Assembly: GCF_004134905.2 (NCBI RefSeq)
Contig: NZ_SDPQ02000002.1
Coordinates: forward strand, 496,001 to 560,000
Reading direction: 5' to 3'
From: Aeromicrobium ginsengisoli
GTDB lineage: Bacteria; Actinomycetota; Actinomycetes; Propionibacteriales; Nocardioidaceae
DNA: 64,000 nt
Position numbers and translations under genes: made by a program. Shown here piece after piece: positions 8,606 through 17,397 of the stretch. The notes under the pieces were generated by a model, which saw nothing but the letters and a program-made list of their open reading frames with translations, had not been told where the DNA came from and searched no databases. How positions within the stretch are numbered: the first letter of the stretch is position 1; each line of letters starts with the position of its first letter.

Positions 8606-8923
8606 CTAGGTCGACTCGGAGTCGTACGGCGGGGTCTCGCCGGGCCGCAGGATCCGCTGCTCCTTGGTCGGCGACGGTGTCGTGTCGTCATCGAGGAAGT
8701 TCTTGCGGACGATCTCGCGCGGGTCGAGGTCGCGGAGGTTGAGGTCGGAGAAGTCCTCGCCCATCTCGCGGCCTAGGTCGTTCTTGGCGTTCTCGGCCAT
8801 CTGGCGGAGCGTACGCACGAAGCCGCCGGCCTGCTTGGCGATCTCGGGCAACTTGTCGGGGCCGAACACGAGCAGGCCCACGACGAGGATGACGCCGATC
8901 TCGGGCAGGCCCATGCCGAACAT
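8606..8923 (-). CDS. tatB: Sec-independent protein translocase subunit TatB
   Basis: TatB forms the twin-arginine signal receptor with TatC in the cytoplasmic membrane. The 105-residue protein has the family plan: a short N-terminal membrane helix (GLPEIGVILVVGLLVFGPDK), the FGPDKLPE hinge, then an amphipathic helix (AGGFVRTLRQMAENAKNDLG) and a charged tail. The acidic residue at the start of the helix favours TatB over TatA. It begins seven bases after mrp and is probably in its operon. The location near sigE matches mycobacteria, where htrA lies between; htrA is absent here. Confidence 0.9.
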   Translation of the reverse strand: MFGMGLPEIGVILVVGLLVFGPDKLPEIAKQAGGFVRTLRQMAENAKNDLGREMGEDFSDLNLRDLDPREIVRKNFLDDDTTPSPTKEQRILRPGETPPYDSEST

Positions 8924-8930
8924 GCGGCGC

Positions 8931-10070
8931 CTAGAGCCGTCCTGCCGGGGCGAGCCCCAGCTGCATGCCGGCGAGACCGCGTGAGCGTCCGCTCAGTTGG
9001 TCGGCGGCGCCTTGGAGGACCTTGGCGGCCTCGGAGTCCGGGTCGGTCTCGACGATCGGGTCGCCCGCGTCGCCGCCCTCGCGGAGTGACTGGTCGAGCG
9101 GGATCTGGCCGAGCATCGGCACGTCGTAGCCGAAGCGGCCGCTGAGCGTCTCGGCGACCTTGGCGGCTCCACCGGAGCCGAAGATCTCCATGCGCTCGCC
9201 GCCGGGGACCTGGAGGTAGGACATGTTCTCGATGACGCCGACGACGCGCTGGTGCATCATCGAGGCCATCGTGCCGGCGCGTTCCGCGACGTCGGCGGCG
9301 GCGGGCTGGGGGGTCGTCACGACGACGACCTCGGCGTTGGGCAGGTGCTGGCCGAGGCTGATCGCGACGTCACCGGTGCCCGGCGGGAGGTCGAGGAGCA
9401 GGGCGTCGAGGTCGCCCCAGTAGACGTCGCTGAGCATCTGCACGAGCGCCCGGTCGAGCATCGGTCCGCGCCAGGCGACGACCTGGTCCTTGCGGGGCTT
9501 GAGCATGCCGATGCTGATGACCTTCATGCCCTTGACCGGGACCGGCATGATCATGTCCTCGACCTGGGTCGGCTTCAGGTCTCCGACGCCGAGCATGTCG
9601 GGGATCGAGTGCCCGTAGATGTCGGCGTCGATGATGCCGACCTTGAGCCCGCGCTTGGCCATCGCGAGTGCGAGGTTGACGGTGACGGTCGACTTGCCGA
9701 CGCCGCCCTTGCCCGAGGCGATCGCGAAGACTTTGGTCAGCGAGCCGGCCTGTGCGAAGGGGATCTCCTTCTCGGTGCGTCCGCCGCGGAGCAGCTCCTG
9801 CATGCTCTTGCGCTGCTCATCGGTCATGACGCCCATGTCGACGACGACCGCGTGGGCCGGGGCGACGGTGGCGATCGCAGCAGTGATGTCACGGTTGAGG
9901 GTGTCCTTGAGCGGGCAGCCGGACACCGTCAGCAGCAGGCGTACGGTGATCTGCGCTTCCTCGATCGTGATGCCGTCGACCATCCCGAGCTCGGTGATGG
10001 GTCGTTTGATCTCAGGGTCGTTGACCTTGCTGAGGGCTTCTCGGACTTGCTCTTCGGTGACCACTGCCAT
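8931..10070 (-). CDS. mrp: Mrp/ApbC/NBP35-type iron-sulfur cluster carrier ATPase
   Basis: P-loop ATPase that carries and delivers Fe-S clusters. An N-terminal MIP18/DUF59 domain (VREALSKVNDPEIKRPITEL, with a Cys in SGCPLKD) is followed by a Mrp ATPase domain with the deviant Walker A GKGGVGKST, IIDADIYGHS, LLLDLPPGTGD and IENMS motifs. The paired Cys of many Mrp proteins near the C-terminus is not seen. The ATG at 10070 lies only one base after GGAGG. The GTG two codons later (10064) has ideal spacing of seven and may be the true start. Confidence 0.9.
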   Translation of the reverse strand: MAVVTEEQVREALSKVNDPEIKRPITELGMVDGITIEEAQITVRLLLTVSGCPLKDTLNRDITAAIATVAPAHAVVVDMGVMTDEQRKSMQELLRGGRTEKEIPFAQAGSLTKVFAIASGKGGVGKSTVTVNLALAMAKRGLKVGIIDADIYGHSIPDMLGVGDLKPTQVEDMIMPVPVKGMKVISIGMLKPRKDQVVAWRGPMLDRALVQMLSDVYWGDLDALLLDLPPGTGDVAISLGQHLPNAEVVVVTTPQPAAADVAERAGTMASMMHQRVVGVIENMSYLQVPGGERMEIFGSGGAAKVAETLSGRFGYDVPMLGQIPLDQSLREGGDAGDPIVETDPDSEAAKVLQGAADQLSGRSRGLAGMQLGLAPAGRL

Positions 10071-10120
10071 GCCTCCATCGTACGGGGGCGCCACTGGGGT
10101 GATGGCTGAGTGTGACCTAA

Positions 10121-10375
10121 TCACCCCAGCGCGACGGGCAGGAGCCCACGGGGCGTACGACCGGCGATCTCGTCGAGCGCGGCGGCGAGCGAGGGGTAGG
10201 TGAAGGCGAAGCCGGACTCGCGAAGCACTCGGGAGTCGACCCATCGGCTCTTGAGGACGAGCTCGGCCTCGGTGCGGATGATGCGGGCGCCGGCCTCGAG
10301 CGCCCAGGCCGGCAGCGGGAGGCCCGGCGACACCGTCGGCGCCGACCTGGCGTCGAGGACCTCGTCCTCGAGCAC
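10121..10375 (-). pseudogene. C-terminal remnant of a TIGR01777/YfcH-type epimerase (DUF1731 domain)
   Basis: The 84 codons read like the C-terminal DUF1731 domain of YfcH/SDR39U1-type epimerases: PGLPLPAWALEAGARIIRTE, then LVLKSRWVDSRVLRESGFAF and TYPSLAAALDEI. The catalytic Rossmann domain of about 210 residues that should precede it is missing; the upstream DNA instead enters the divergent ABC-F gene. I read it as a decayed fragment left after a deletion. A free-standing small gene is possible, because the frame is open and in good codon usage, but no ribosome site is seen. Confidence 0.55.
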
Positions 10376-10450
10376 TGCGGCAGCGGTGAATCACCCACTC
10401 CTGCTCGGCTTCGGCGCTGCTTCACATCGAGGGGCTGCGAGGATGTCGGA

Positions 10451-12133
10451 GTGGGACACCTCGACCTCAACTCCATCAGCTTCACGCTGTCCGACGGGCG
10501 ACCCCTGCTCGACGAGGTCAGCCTCCGCGTCGGCGAGGGCATGAAGGTCGCCCTGATCGGCCCCAACGGTAGCGGCAAGACGACGCTGACCCGCATCGCG
10601 ACGGGTGACCTCGAGCCCCATGACGGCGCCGTCACGATCTCCGGCGGTCTGGGCGTGATGCGGCAGTTCATCGGATCCGTACGCGATGAGTCGACCGTGC
10701 GCGACCTGTTGGTCTCGGTCGCGCCGCCGGCAGTGCGCAAGGCCGCTGCAGAGGTGGACCGCATGGAGCTGCTCATGATGGAGCACGACGACGAGCGCAC
10801 CCAGATGGCGTACGCCCAGGCGCTCGTCGACTGGGGCGACGCCGGCGGCTACGAGCACGAGGCGATGTGGGACGTGTGCACCGTCTCGGCCCTGGGGGTG
10901 CCGTTCCAGAAGGCGCAGTGGCGTCAGGTCACGACCCTGTCGGGCGGCGAGCAGAAGCGGCTCGTGCTCGAGGCGCTGCTGCGCGGGCCCGAGCAGGTGC
11001 TGCTGCTCGACGAGCCGGACAACTACCTCGACGTGCCGGCGAAGCGGTGGCTCGAGGACGAGCTCGTGGAGTCACCCAAGACCGTGCTGTTCGTGAGTCA
11101 CGACCGCGAGCTCATCGAGCGGGTTGCCCAACGCATCGCGACCCTCGAGCCCGGCGCGGCCGGCAGCTCGCTCTGGGTGCACCCGGGGCGCTTCTCGACC
11201 TACCTCCAGGCGCGCATCGACCGCAACGCCAAGCTCGAGGAGCGTCGGCTGCGCTGGGACGAGGAGCGGGCCAAGCTCAAGGCGCTCGTCGTGATGTATC
11301 GCGCCAAGGCCGCCTACAACGCCGACATGGCCTCACGCCTGCAGGCGGCGGTGACCCGGCTCGAGCGGTTCGAGCGCGAGGGGCCGCCCGAGGCCGTGCC
11401 GATCGCCCAGAACCTGCGGATGCGGCTCGACGGCGGGCGTACGGCCAAGCGTGCGGTGGTTGCCGAACAGGTCGAGCTCACGGGCCTGATGAAGCCGTTC
11501 GACCTCGAGATCTGGTTCGGTGAGCGTGTCGCGGTGCTGGGCAGCAACGGCTCGGGCAAGTCGCACTTCCTGCGCCTGCTCGCGGCGGGCGGGTCGCGTC
11601 CCGACATCGAGCACGAGCCGGTCGGCGACGTCATCCCACCGCCGGTCGACCACACCGGCATGGCCAAGCTCGGCTCACGCGTACGCCCGGGTTGGTTCGC
11701 GCAGACCCACGAGCACCCCTCGCTGCTCGGCCGTACGCTCCTGGAGATCCTGCACCACGGTGACGGGCACCGTAAGGGCATGGGGCACGAGGGGTCGGCC
11801 AAGGCGCTCGACCGCTATGGACTCGCCAAGGCCGGCGACCAGGTCTTCGAGCAGCTGTCGGGCGGCCAGCAGGCGCGGTTCCAGATCCTGCTGCTCGAGC
11901 TGTCCAACGCGACGTTGCTGCTGCTCGACGAGCCGACCGACAACCTCGACCTGCACTCCGCCGAGGCGCTGGAGCAGGCGCTGTCGACGTTCGAGGGCAC
12001 GGTCGTGGCGGTGACCCACGACCGATGGTTCGCCCGCGGCTTCGACCGGTTCCTGGTCTTCGGCGCCGACGGCCGGGTCTATGAGTCCGACGAGCCCGTC
12101 TGGGACGAGACCCGCGTCGCCCGCGACCGCTGA
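10451..12133 (+). CDS. ABC-F family ATP-binding protein
   Basis: A soluble protein of 560 residues with two ABC domains and no membrane segments, as in ABC-F translation factors and ribosome-protection proteins. Domain 1 has Walker A GPNGSGKTT, signature LSGGEQKR and Walker B LLLDEPDNYLD. Domain 2 has Walker A GSNGSGKSH, signature LSGGQQAR and Walker B LLLLDEPTDNLD. The charged linker (residues about 270-320, LEERRLRWDEERAKLKALVV) is the ribosome-contacting P-site tRNA interaction region of the family. Whether it confers antibiotic resistance cannot be told. The start is a GTG. Confidence 0.88.
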   Translation: MGHLDLNSISFTLSDGRPLLDEVSLRVGEGMKVALIGPNGSGKTTLTRIATGDLEPHDGAVTISGGLGVMRQFIGSVRDESTVRDLLVSVAPPAVRKAAAEVDRMELLMMEHDDERTQMAYAQALVDWGDAGGYEHEAMWDVCTVSALGVPFQKAQWRQVTTLSGGEQKRLVLEALLRGPEQVLLLDEPDNYLDVPAKRWLEDELVESPKTVLFVSHDRELIERVAQRIATLEPGAAGSSLWVHPGRFSTYLQARIDRNAKLEERRLRWDEERAKLKALVVMYRAKAAYNADMASRLQAAVTRLERFEREGPPEAVPIAQNLRMRLDGGRTAKRAVVAEQVELTGLMKPFDLEIWFGERVAVLGSNGSGKSHFLRLLAAGGSRPDIEHEPVGDVIPPPVDHTGMAKLGSRVRPGWFAQTHEHPSLLGRTLLEILHHGDGHRKGMGHEGSAKALDRYGLAKAGDQVFEQLSGGQQARFQILLLELSNATLLLLDEPTDNLDLHSAEALEQALSTFEGTVVAVTHDRWFARGFDRFLVFGADGRVYESDEPVWDETRVARDR

Positions 12134-12155
12134 AACCCTCCCCAGGGTGCCGCGG

Positions 12156-12286
12156 GACGCATCTTCATGCGTTCGTGCTGCGTGGACAGCCGGAACGCAT
12201 GGAGATCAGTCGCCGGGGGTGGATGGCAGACGCCGGTATCCATGCGTTCTAGGCGTCAGGGCAGCGCGAACGCATGAAGATCCGTC
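12156..12286. repeat. Intergenic nested inverted-repeat element between convergent genes
   Basis: Four related copies of about 21-26 bases lie between the ABC-F and DUF1003 stops. Copies at 12156-12181 and 12229-12249 are direct; copies at 12191-12213 and 12261-12286 are inverted. The outer pair matches at 24 of 26 positions and could form a long stem. All share the core GAACGCATG or its complement. Copy 1 alone also folds as ACGCAT-CTTC-ATGCGT. It may be a bidirectional terminator or a mobile palindromic unit. Confidence 0.75.
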
Positions 12287-12299
12287 CTACTGGCGCGCG

Positions 12300-12800
12300 T
12301 CAGTCCTTGGACTCGTCCTCGGCATCGCGTTCGTCGAGGTCGGCCATCAGGCCGCGCAGCTCGCCACGGATGAAGTCGCGGGTGGCGACCTCGCCGAGTC
12401 CGAGCCGCAGGCTGGCGACCTCGCGGGCGAGGAACTCCATGTCGGCATTGGCCTGTGCTGTCGCGTCGCGGTCCTGCTCCTGGGTGACGCGGTCCCGCGC
12501 CTCCTGGCGGTTCTGCGCGAGCAGGATCAACGGCGCGGCGTAGGACGCCTGCAGCGACAGGATCAGCGTGAGGAAGATGAACGGGTAGTCGTCCCAACGG
12601 TGCCGGTCGGGCCCGTACGGCATGTTCCAGCCGATCCAGACCACGACGAACACCGTCATCCAGGCGATGAACGTGGCCGTGCCGAGGAACCGGGCGGTCG
12701 ACTCCGCGAAGCGGCCGAAACGCTCCGGGTCGGGCTCGCGGCGGGAGCGGAACGAGCGACGTACGGAACGCGGCTGGTCGAGGCGGGCGCGGTCAGCCAT
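12300..12800 (-). CDS. DUF1003 family membrane protein
   Basis: A 166-residue membrane protein with two hydrophobic segments (about residues 42-62 and 74-95) and the DUF1003 hallmark YPFIFLTLILSLQASYAAPL, followed by a long charged C-terminal helix (RQEARDRVTQEQDRDATAQA) that is probably cytoplasmic. The function of DUF1003 proteins is unknown. It overlaps the upstream MgtE-like gene by eight bases, and the same pairing occurs in mycobacteria. The pairing suggests a link to magnesium or divalent cation homeostasis, which is inference. Confidence 0.85.
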   Translation of the reverse strand: MADRARLDQPRSVRRSFRSRREPDPERFGRFAESTARFLGTATFIAWMTVFVVVWIGWNMPYGPDRHRWDDYPFIFLTLILSLQASYAAPLILLAQNRQEARDRVTQEQDRDATAQANADMEFLAREVASLRLGLGEVATRDFIRGELRGLMADLDERDAEDESKD

Positions 12801-14070
12801 GCGTGACCACCTCCGACTCCGCCCCAGAATCAGGCTCAGCGTCCTGCTCGCGCCAGCCTTCGGGCAGCAGGTGGTCGAGCACGTCGTCGATGGTCACCGC
12901 CCCGAGCAGGTGGAAGTTCTCGTCGACGACCGGCAGCGCGACCATGTTGTAGGCGGCGAGCAGGTTGGCGACGTGCTCGAGCGATGCCTCGGGGCGCGGC
13001 CAGTCGATGTCGTTGTCGACGATCGCGCTCACCAGCGTCGAGGGCGGCTCACGCAGCAGGGCCTGGAAGTGGACGATGCCGAGGAACTTGCCGGTCGGCG
13101 TCTCGAGCGGCGGCCGGCACACGTAGACCATCGACGCGAGCGCCGGGATCAGGTCGGGATTGCGTATGCGCGCCAGCGCCTCGGCGATCGTCGCATCAGG
13201 CGGCAGCACGACAGGCTCGGTCGTCATCATGCCGCCGGCGGTGCGTTCCTCGTAGGTCAGCAGCCGGCGTACGTCCTCGGCGTCGTCGGGCTCCATCAGC
13301 GCCAGCAGCGCCTCGGCGACGGCGGTGGGCAGCTCGCCCAGCAGGTCGGCGGCGTCGTCGGGGTCCATCTCGGTGAGCACGTCGGAGGCCCGCTCGGGAT
13401 CGAGCACGCCGAGGATCTCGACCTGGTCCTTCTCGGGCAGCTCCTCGAGGACGTCGGCGAGGCGCTCGTCGTCGAGCTCGGTGACGACTTCCATGCGGCG
13501 CTTGGGGGGGAGGTCGCGCAGGGCGTTGGCGAGGTCGGCCGCGCGCATCTCGTCCATCGTGGCGAGGAGGTGGGTCGCGCCCTGGCCGGCCTCCTCGGTC
13601 GTCAGGCCCTTGACCTGGTCCCACTCGAGCACCTGGTGGGGGCCGCGACGCCCGAACCGCTTGCCGCCGCTTTGCACCGCGACGTCACTGACGTACCAGT
13701 CGCGGCGCGGATCCTGCTCCATCGCGAGGTCGTAGACCGTGCCGCTGGTGCCGTCGGGCAGGGTCACGGTGCGGTCGAGCAACTCGTGGATCGCGAGCGT
13801 CTCGGTGCGGCGCTGCACGAACTTTCGGACGTTGAGCACGCCGGTCGTGATGATCTGGCCCGAGTCGAGTGACGTGACGCGGGTGATCGGCAGGAACACA
13901 CGTCGCCGGCCCAGCACCTCGACGACGAGGCCGAGCACGCGAGGACGCTGGCGGGCGGAACGTACGGCGACGACGACGTCGCGGAGCTTGCCGACCTGGT
14001 CGCCCGCGGGGTCGAAGACCGCCTGGCCCACGATGCGGGACAGGAAGATGCGTCCGGGCGTTGCGCTCAC
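12793..14070 (-). CDS. MgtE intracellular-domain/CBS-domain protein lacking the transport domain
   Basis: A 425-residue soluble protein. The N-terminal part (about 1-170) contains PRC-barrel-like segments (GQAVFDPAGDQVGKLRDVVV). Next comes an MgtE N-domain of helical repeats (ELDDERLADVLEELPEKDQV, LDPERASDVLTEMDPDDAAD), then a CBS pair (about 280-410: GGMMTTEPVVLPPDATIAEA and NMVALPVVDENFHLLGAVTI). The five membrane helices of MgtE channels are absent, so it cannot conduct Mg2+ by itself. It may act as a magnesium or nucleotide sensor with the DUF1003 membrane protein, whose gene overlaps its 3' end. Confidence 0.82.
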   Translation of the reverse strand: MSATPGRIFLSRIVGQAVFDPAGDQVGKLRDVVVAVRSARQRPRVLGLVVEVLGRRRVFLPITRVTSLDSGQIITTGVLNVRKFVQRRTETLAIHELLDRTVTLPDGTSGTVYDLAMEQDPRRDWYVSDVAVQSGGKRFGRRGPHQVLEWDQVKGLTTEEAGQGATHLLATMDEMRAADLANALRDLPPKRRMEVVTELDDERLADVLEELPEKDQVEILGVLDPERASDVLTEMDPDDAADLLGELPTAVAEALLALMEPDDAEDVRRLLTYEERTAGGMMTTEPVVLPPDATIAEALARIRNPDLIPALASMVYVCRPPLETPTGKFLGIVHFQALLREPPSTLVSAIVDNDIDWPRPEASLEHVANLLAAYNMVALPVVDENFHLLGAVTIDDVLDHLLPEGWREQDAEPDSGAESEVVTHG

Positions 14071-14129
14071 GCTCGAACTCTACCGTCGAGCCCTGCCCCG
14101 AACGTGGGACGTCAGCGCAGTGGAGCAGG

Positions 14130-14549
14130 TCAGAGCAGGCTGATGGTCGCGGGGTCCGGTTCGCCGCCGAAATGCCGCTCGATCAGTGCGGTGATCGTGG
14201 GGTTGGGTGCGGCCTCGGCGAACAGTGTCAGCGAGGAGTGCAGCTTCTGCGCGTCGACCGGTCCGAGTACGTCCGTCATCGCGACCTCGCCGAGTCCGGC
14301 GAGTGCCTCGCAGCACGCCTCGTAGCGGCGCCACAGCACCTCGTGCGTCGCGTATGCCCGGGCCTCGTCGAGCGTCGAGATGGCATAGCGGACGGCCATC
14401 TCGCTGCGGCCCAGACCGGCGATCTGCGGGAAGACGAACCACATCCAGTGGCTCGTCTTGCGGCCGGCCCGCAGCTCGGCCAGCGCACGGTCGTACGTCC
14501 CGCCGTCCTGCGCGTCGACGAACCTCTGGAGGTCGTAGGGATCGGTCAC
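14130..14549 (-). CDS. DUF1810 family protein
   Basis: A 139-residue soluble protein that matches DUF1810. It has the opening DPYDLQRFVDAQ, then ALAELRAGRKTSHWMWFVFP with the family-typical HWMWF and PQIAGLGRSEMA, and the closing DAQKLHSSLTLFAEA. No function is established for the family. It overlaps the stop/start region of the molybdoenzyme gene by four bases, so it is probably co-transcribed with it, though nothing in its sequence suggests a redox role. Confidence 0.88.
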   Translation of the reverse strand: MTDPYDLQRFVDAQDGGTYDRALAELRAGRKTSHWMWFVFPQIAGLGRSEMAVRYAISTLDEARAYATHEVLWRRYEACCEALAGLGEVAMTDVLGPVDAQKLHSSLTLFAEAAPNPTITALIERHFGGEPDPATISLL

Positions 14550-16906
14550 GACAGGTGCCGCGGCTGGCGGTCGGTCTTGTGCGAGTCGTCCGCGCCCACG
14601 TCGTCCTGCGCGGCGCCGACGTTGGCCTCGTGCTCGGTGGGGTGCGGCTCGAGCCGCACCATGACGGACTTGGAGGTCGGCTGGTTGCTGCCGGTCGCCG
14701 TGGAGTCGAGCGGCACGAGCGGATTGGTCTCGGGGTAGTAGGCCGCCGCCGACCCGCGAGGGGTCTCGTAGGGCACGATGCGGAACCGCTTGGCGACGCG
14801 CGTGACGTCGTCGCCGTCCCAGCGCGAGACGAGATCGACGAGGTCGCCGGGGGCGAAGCCCTGCGCCGCGATGTCGTCGGGGTGGACGAACACGACCCGG
14901 CGACCGTCCTCGATGCCTCGATAGCGGTCGCTCAGGCCGTAGATCGTGGTGTTGAACTGGTCATGGCTACGCAGCGTCTGCAGCACGAGGTGTCCTTCGG
15001 GCACGTGCAGCAGCTCGATCGGCGACGGCACGAACTCGGCCTTGCCGCTCGTGGTCTCGAACGTACGAGAGTCGCGCGGCGGGTGGGGCAGCACGAAGCC
15101 GCCGGGCCGGTCGACGTTGTGCGTGTATGCCTCACAGCCCGGCACGACGCGCGAGATGTGGTGGCGAATGATGTCGTGGTCGATCGCCATCGCCGACCAG
15201 TCGATGCCGTCCCGGCGGCCGACCGTGGCCTCCGCCAGGCCGGCGATGATCGCGACCTCGGAGCGTACGTGCGGGCCGATCGGCGGCAGGACCCCGCGCG
15301 AGGCGTGGACGGCCGACATCGAGTCCTCGACCGTGACGTACTGCTCGCCGGCCGCGGTCACGAGCTTCTCGGTGCGGCCCATGGTCGGCAGGATCAGGGC
15401 GGTGTCGCCGCACTCCAGGTGCGAGCGGTTGAGCTTGGTCGACACCTGGACCGTCATCGCGGCGCTGCTCAGGGCCTTGGCGGTGACCTCGGTGTCGGGT
15501 GCGGCCTGGACGAAGTTGCCTCCAAGGCCCATGAAGAACGCCGCCTTGCCGTCACGCAGCGCGCGGATCGCGTCGACCGTGTCGAAGCCGTGCTTGCGGG
15601 GTGGGTCGAAACCGAACTCGGCCTGCAAGGCGTCGAGGAAGTGCTCGGGGACGCGCTCCCAGATGCCCATCGTGCGGTCACCCTGGACGTTGGAGTGCCC
15701 GCGTACGGGACACAGTCCGGCACCGCGCTTGCCGATGTCGCCGCGGGCGAGCGCGAGGTTGGCGACCTCGCGGATCGTCGCGACCGCGTTGCGGTGCTGC
15801 GTGAGCCCCATGGCCCAGCAGTAGATCGTGGCGTCCGAGGCGCGGATCAGCTCCGCGGCCTCCGTGATCTGGGCGCGGGTGAGGCCGGTCGCCGACTCGA
15901 CGACGCCCCAGTCCACGGCGCGTACGTGCTCGGCCCACGCCTCGAAACCGTGGGTGTGGCGCTCGACGAACTCGTGGTCGACGGCGTCCCACTCCAGCAG
16001 CAGCGAGCCGATCGCCTGGAACAGGGCGAGATCGCCGTTGATCTTGATCGGCAGGTGCAGGTCAGCGATGTCGGTGCCCTTGCCCACCACGCCGCGGGGC
16101 TTCTGCGGGTTGCGGAAGTTGACGAGCCCGGCCTCGCGCAGCGGGTTGATCGCGATGATCGTGGCGCCGCGACGCTTGGCGATCTCGAGCGCTGACAGCA
16201 TGCGCGGGTGGTTGGTGCCGGGGTTCTGGCCGGCGATCACGATGCACTCGGCGTCGTAGATGTCGCGCAGGCTGACGCTGCCCTTGCCGATCCCGATCGA
16301 CTCGGTCAGCGCGGTGCCGCTGGACTCGTGACACATGTTGGAGCAGTCGGGCATGTTGTTGGTGCCGTACGCGCGGACGAACAGCTGATAGAGGAACGCA
16401 GCCTCGTTGGACGCCCGGCCCGAGGTGTAGAAGATCGCCTCGTCGGGTGAGCCCAGCGAGGTGAGCTGGTCGCCGATCAGGCGCAGGGCCTCCTCCCAGC
16501 CGATCTCTTCGTAGTGCGTCCCGCCAGGCCGCTTGATCATGGGATGCGTGATGCGGCCCTGCTGACCGAGCCAGTACTCGTCGCGAGCCGACAGGTCGGC
16601 GATGCTGTGCCGCGCGAAGAACGCGGGGTCGGCCCGCTCCTTGGTCGCCTCCTCGGCGACGGCCTTGGCGCCGTTCTCGCAGAACTCGGCGGTGTGCCGG
16701 TTCTCCGGGTCGGGGTCGGGCCACGCGCAGCTCATGCAGTCGAAGCCGTCGGCCTGGTTGAGCTTGAGGAGGGTCTTCGCGGTGTTCTTGAGGCCCATGT
16801 GCGACAACGAACGCTGCAACGAGACCCGTACGCCGGTGACTCCCGCCGCGGCCCGCTTGGGGTCGTGGATCTCGAGCTCGTCCTCGTTGATCGTGTCGTC
16901 AGGCAT
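14546..16906 (-). CDS. FdhF/YdeP family molybdopterin-dependent oxidoreductase
   Basis: A 786-residue enzyme of the DMSO-reductase superfamily that should bind bis-MGD. The N-terminal segment GFDCMSCAWPDPDPENRHTA has only part of the Cys set that holds the 4Fe-4S cluster in formate dehydrogenases, as in YdeP. The putative molybdenum-ligand region is NMPDCSNMCHESSG near 190. A C-terminal MopB domain follows (FETTSGKAEF, then APGDLVDLVSRW). Formate dehydrogenase activity is not assured. A strong GAGGAG precedes the ATG at 16906. MoaE and MoeZ elsewhere in the window fit the cofactor need. Confidence 0.85.
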   Translation of the reverse strand: MPDDTINEDELEIHDPKRAAAGVTGVRVSLQRSLSHMGLKNTAKTLLKLNQADGFDCMSCAWPDPDPENRHTAEFCENGAKAVAEEATKERADPAFFARHSIADLSARDEYWLGQQGRITHPMIKRPGGTHYEEIGWEEALRLIGDQLTSLGSPDEAIFYTSGRASNEAAFLYQLFVRAYGTNNMPDCSNMCHESSGTALTESIGIGKGSVSLRDIYDAECIVIAGQNPGTNHPRMLSALEIAKRRGATIIAINPLREAGLVNFRNPQKPRGVVGKGTDIADLHLPIKINGDLALFQAIGSLLLEWDAVDHEFVERHTHGFEAWAEHVRAVDWGVVESATGLTRAQITEAAELIRASDATIYCWAMGLTQHRNAVATIREVANLALARGDIGKRGAGLCPVRGHSNVQGDRTMGIWERVPEHFLDALQAEFGFDPPRKHGFDTVDAIRALRDGKAAFFMGLGGNFVQAAPDTEVTAKALSSAAMTVQVSTKLNRSHLECGDTALILPTMGRTEKLVTAAGEQYVTVEDSMSAVHASRGVLPPIGPHVRSEVAIIAGLAEATVGRRDGIDWSAMAIDHDIIRHHISRVVPGCEAYTHNVDRPGGFVLPHPPRDSRTFETTSGKAEFVPSPIELLHVPEGHLVLQTLRSHDQFNTTIYGLSDRYRGIEDGRRVVFVHPDDIAAQGFAPGDLVDLVSRWDGDDVTRVAKRFRIVPYETPRGSAAAYYPETNPLVPLDSTATGSNQPTSKSVMVRLEPHPTEHEANVGAAQDDVGADDSHKTDRQPRHLS

Positions 16907-16954
16907 GTCTGGCTCTCCTCGGCTCTCTGCTTCCCGATACCCGGATGGGCGTGG

Positions 16955-17392
16955 TCAACGCGTGAGATGTGGCGACGTGTGCCGGATCGTCGTGGCGATC
17001 TGGTCCGGCAGAGAGATCTCGTCGGTCGGCACGAGGCGCACCACAACGGACTCGGTGGCCCATCGCTCGATCGCGTGGTCACCGTCGCTGAGGTTGAGGC
17101 GGCCGGACTTGAGGGCCGAGGTCACGACCTCCCAGTGCTCCGAGTCGGGTGTCACGACCTCGACCTTGGCCTTGACCTCGGCCACCAGGGCGCGCGTCGA
17201 CTTGCTGCGCAGGCCCAGGATCACGGTCTCGTGCCGCTCGATGTCGGGCAGCGGCTGCTCGGTGCCTCCGGCGACGACGCAGACGGCGTCGCCGACCCAC
17301 TCGTGCCACACCGCGCGGGTGTGCCCGGCGTACGAGATCCAGAGCAGTCCGGACTTCTTGGCGAGCTCGGCGACGAGGTCGGTGCGGTTCAC
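16955..17392 (-). CDS. Hypothetical protein, possibly pyridoxamine-phosphate-oxidase-like
   Basis: A 145-residue protein with a GTG start five bases after the esterase gene on the same strand. The alternating beta pattern (GLLWISYAGHTRAVWHEWVG, AVCVVAGGTEQPLP, ETVILGLRSK, KAKVEVVTPD, ESVVVRLVP) looks like a split-barrel FMN-binding fold of the pyridoxamine 5'-phosphate oxidase superfamily. I see no motif that proves flavin binding, so the name is tentative. Its position suggests co-transcription with the esterase. Confidence 0.55.
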   Translation of the reverse strand: MNRTDLVAELAKKSGLLWISYAGHTRAVWHEWVGDAVCVVAGGTEQPLPDIERHETVILGLRSKSTRALVAEVKAKVEVVTPDSEHWEVVTSALKSGRLNLSDGDHAIERWATESVVVRLVPTDEISLPDQIATTIRHTSPHLTR

Positions 17393-17397
17393 ACCGC

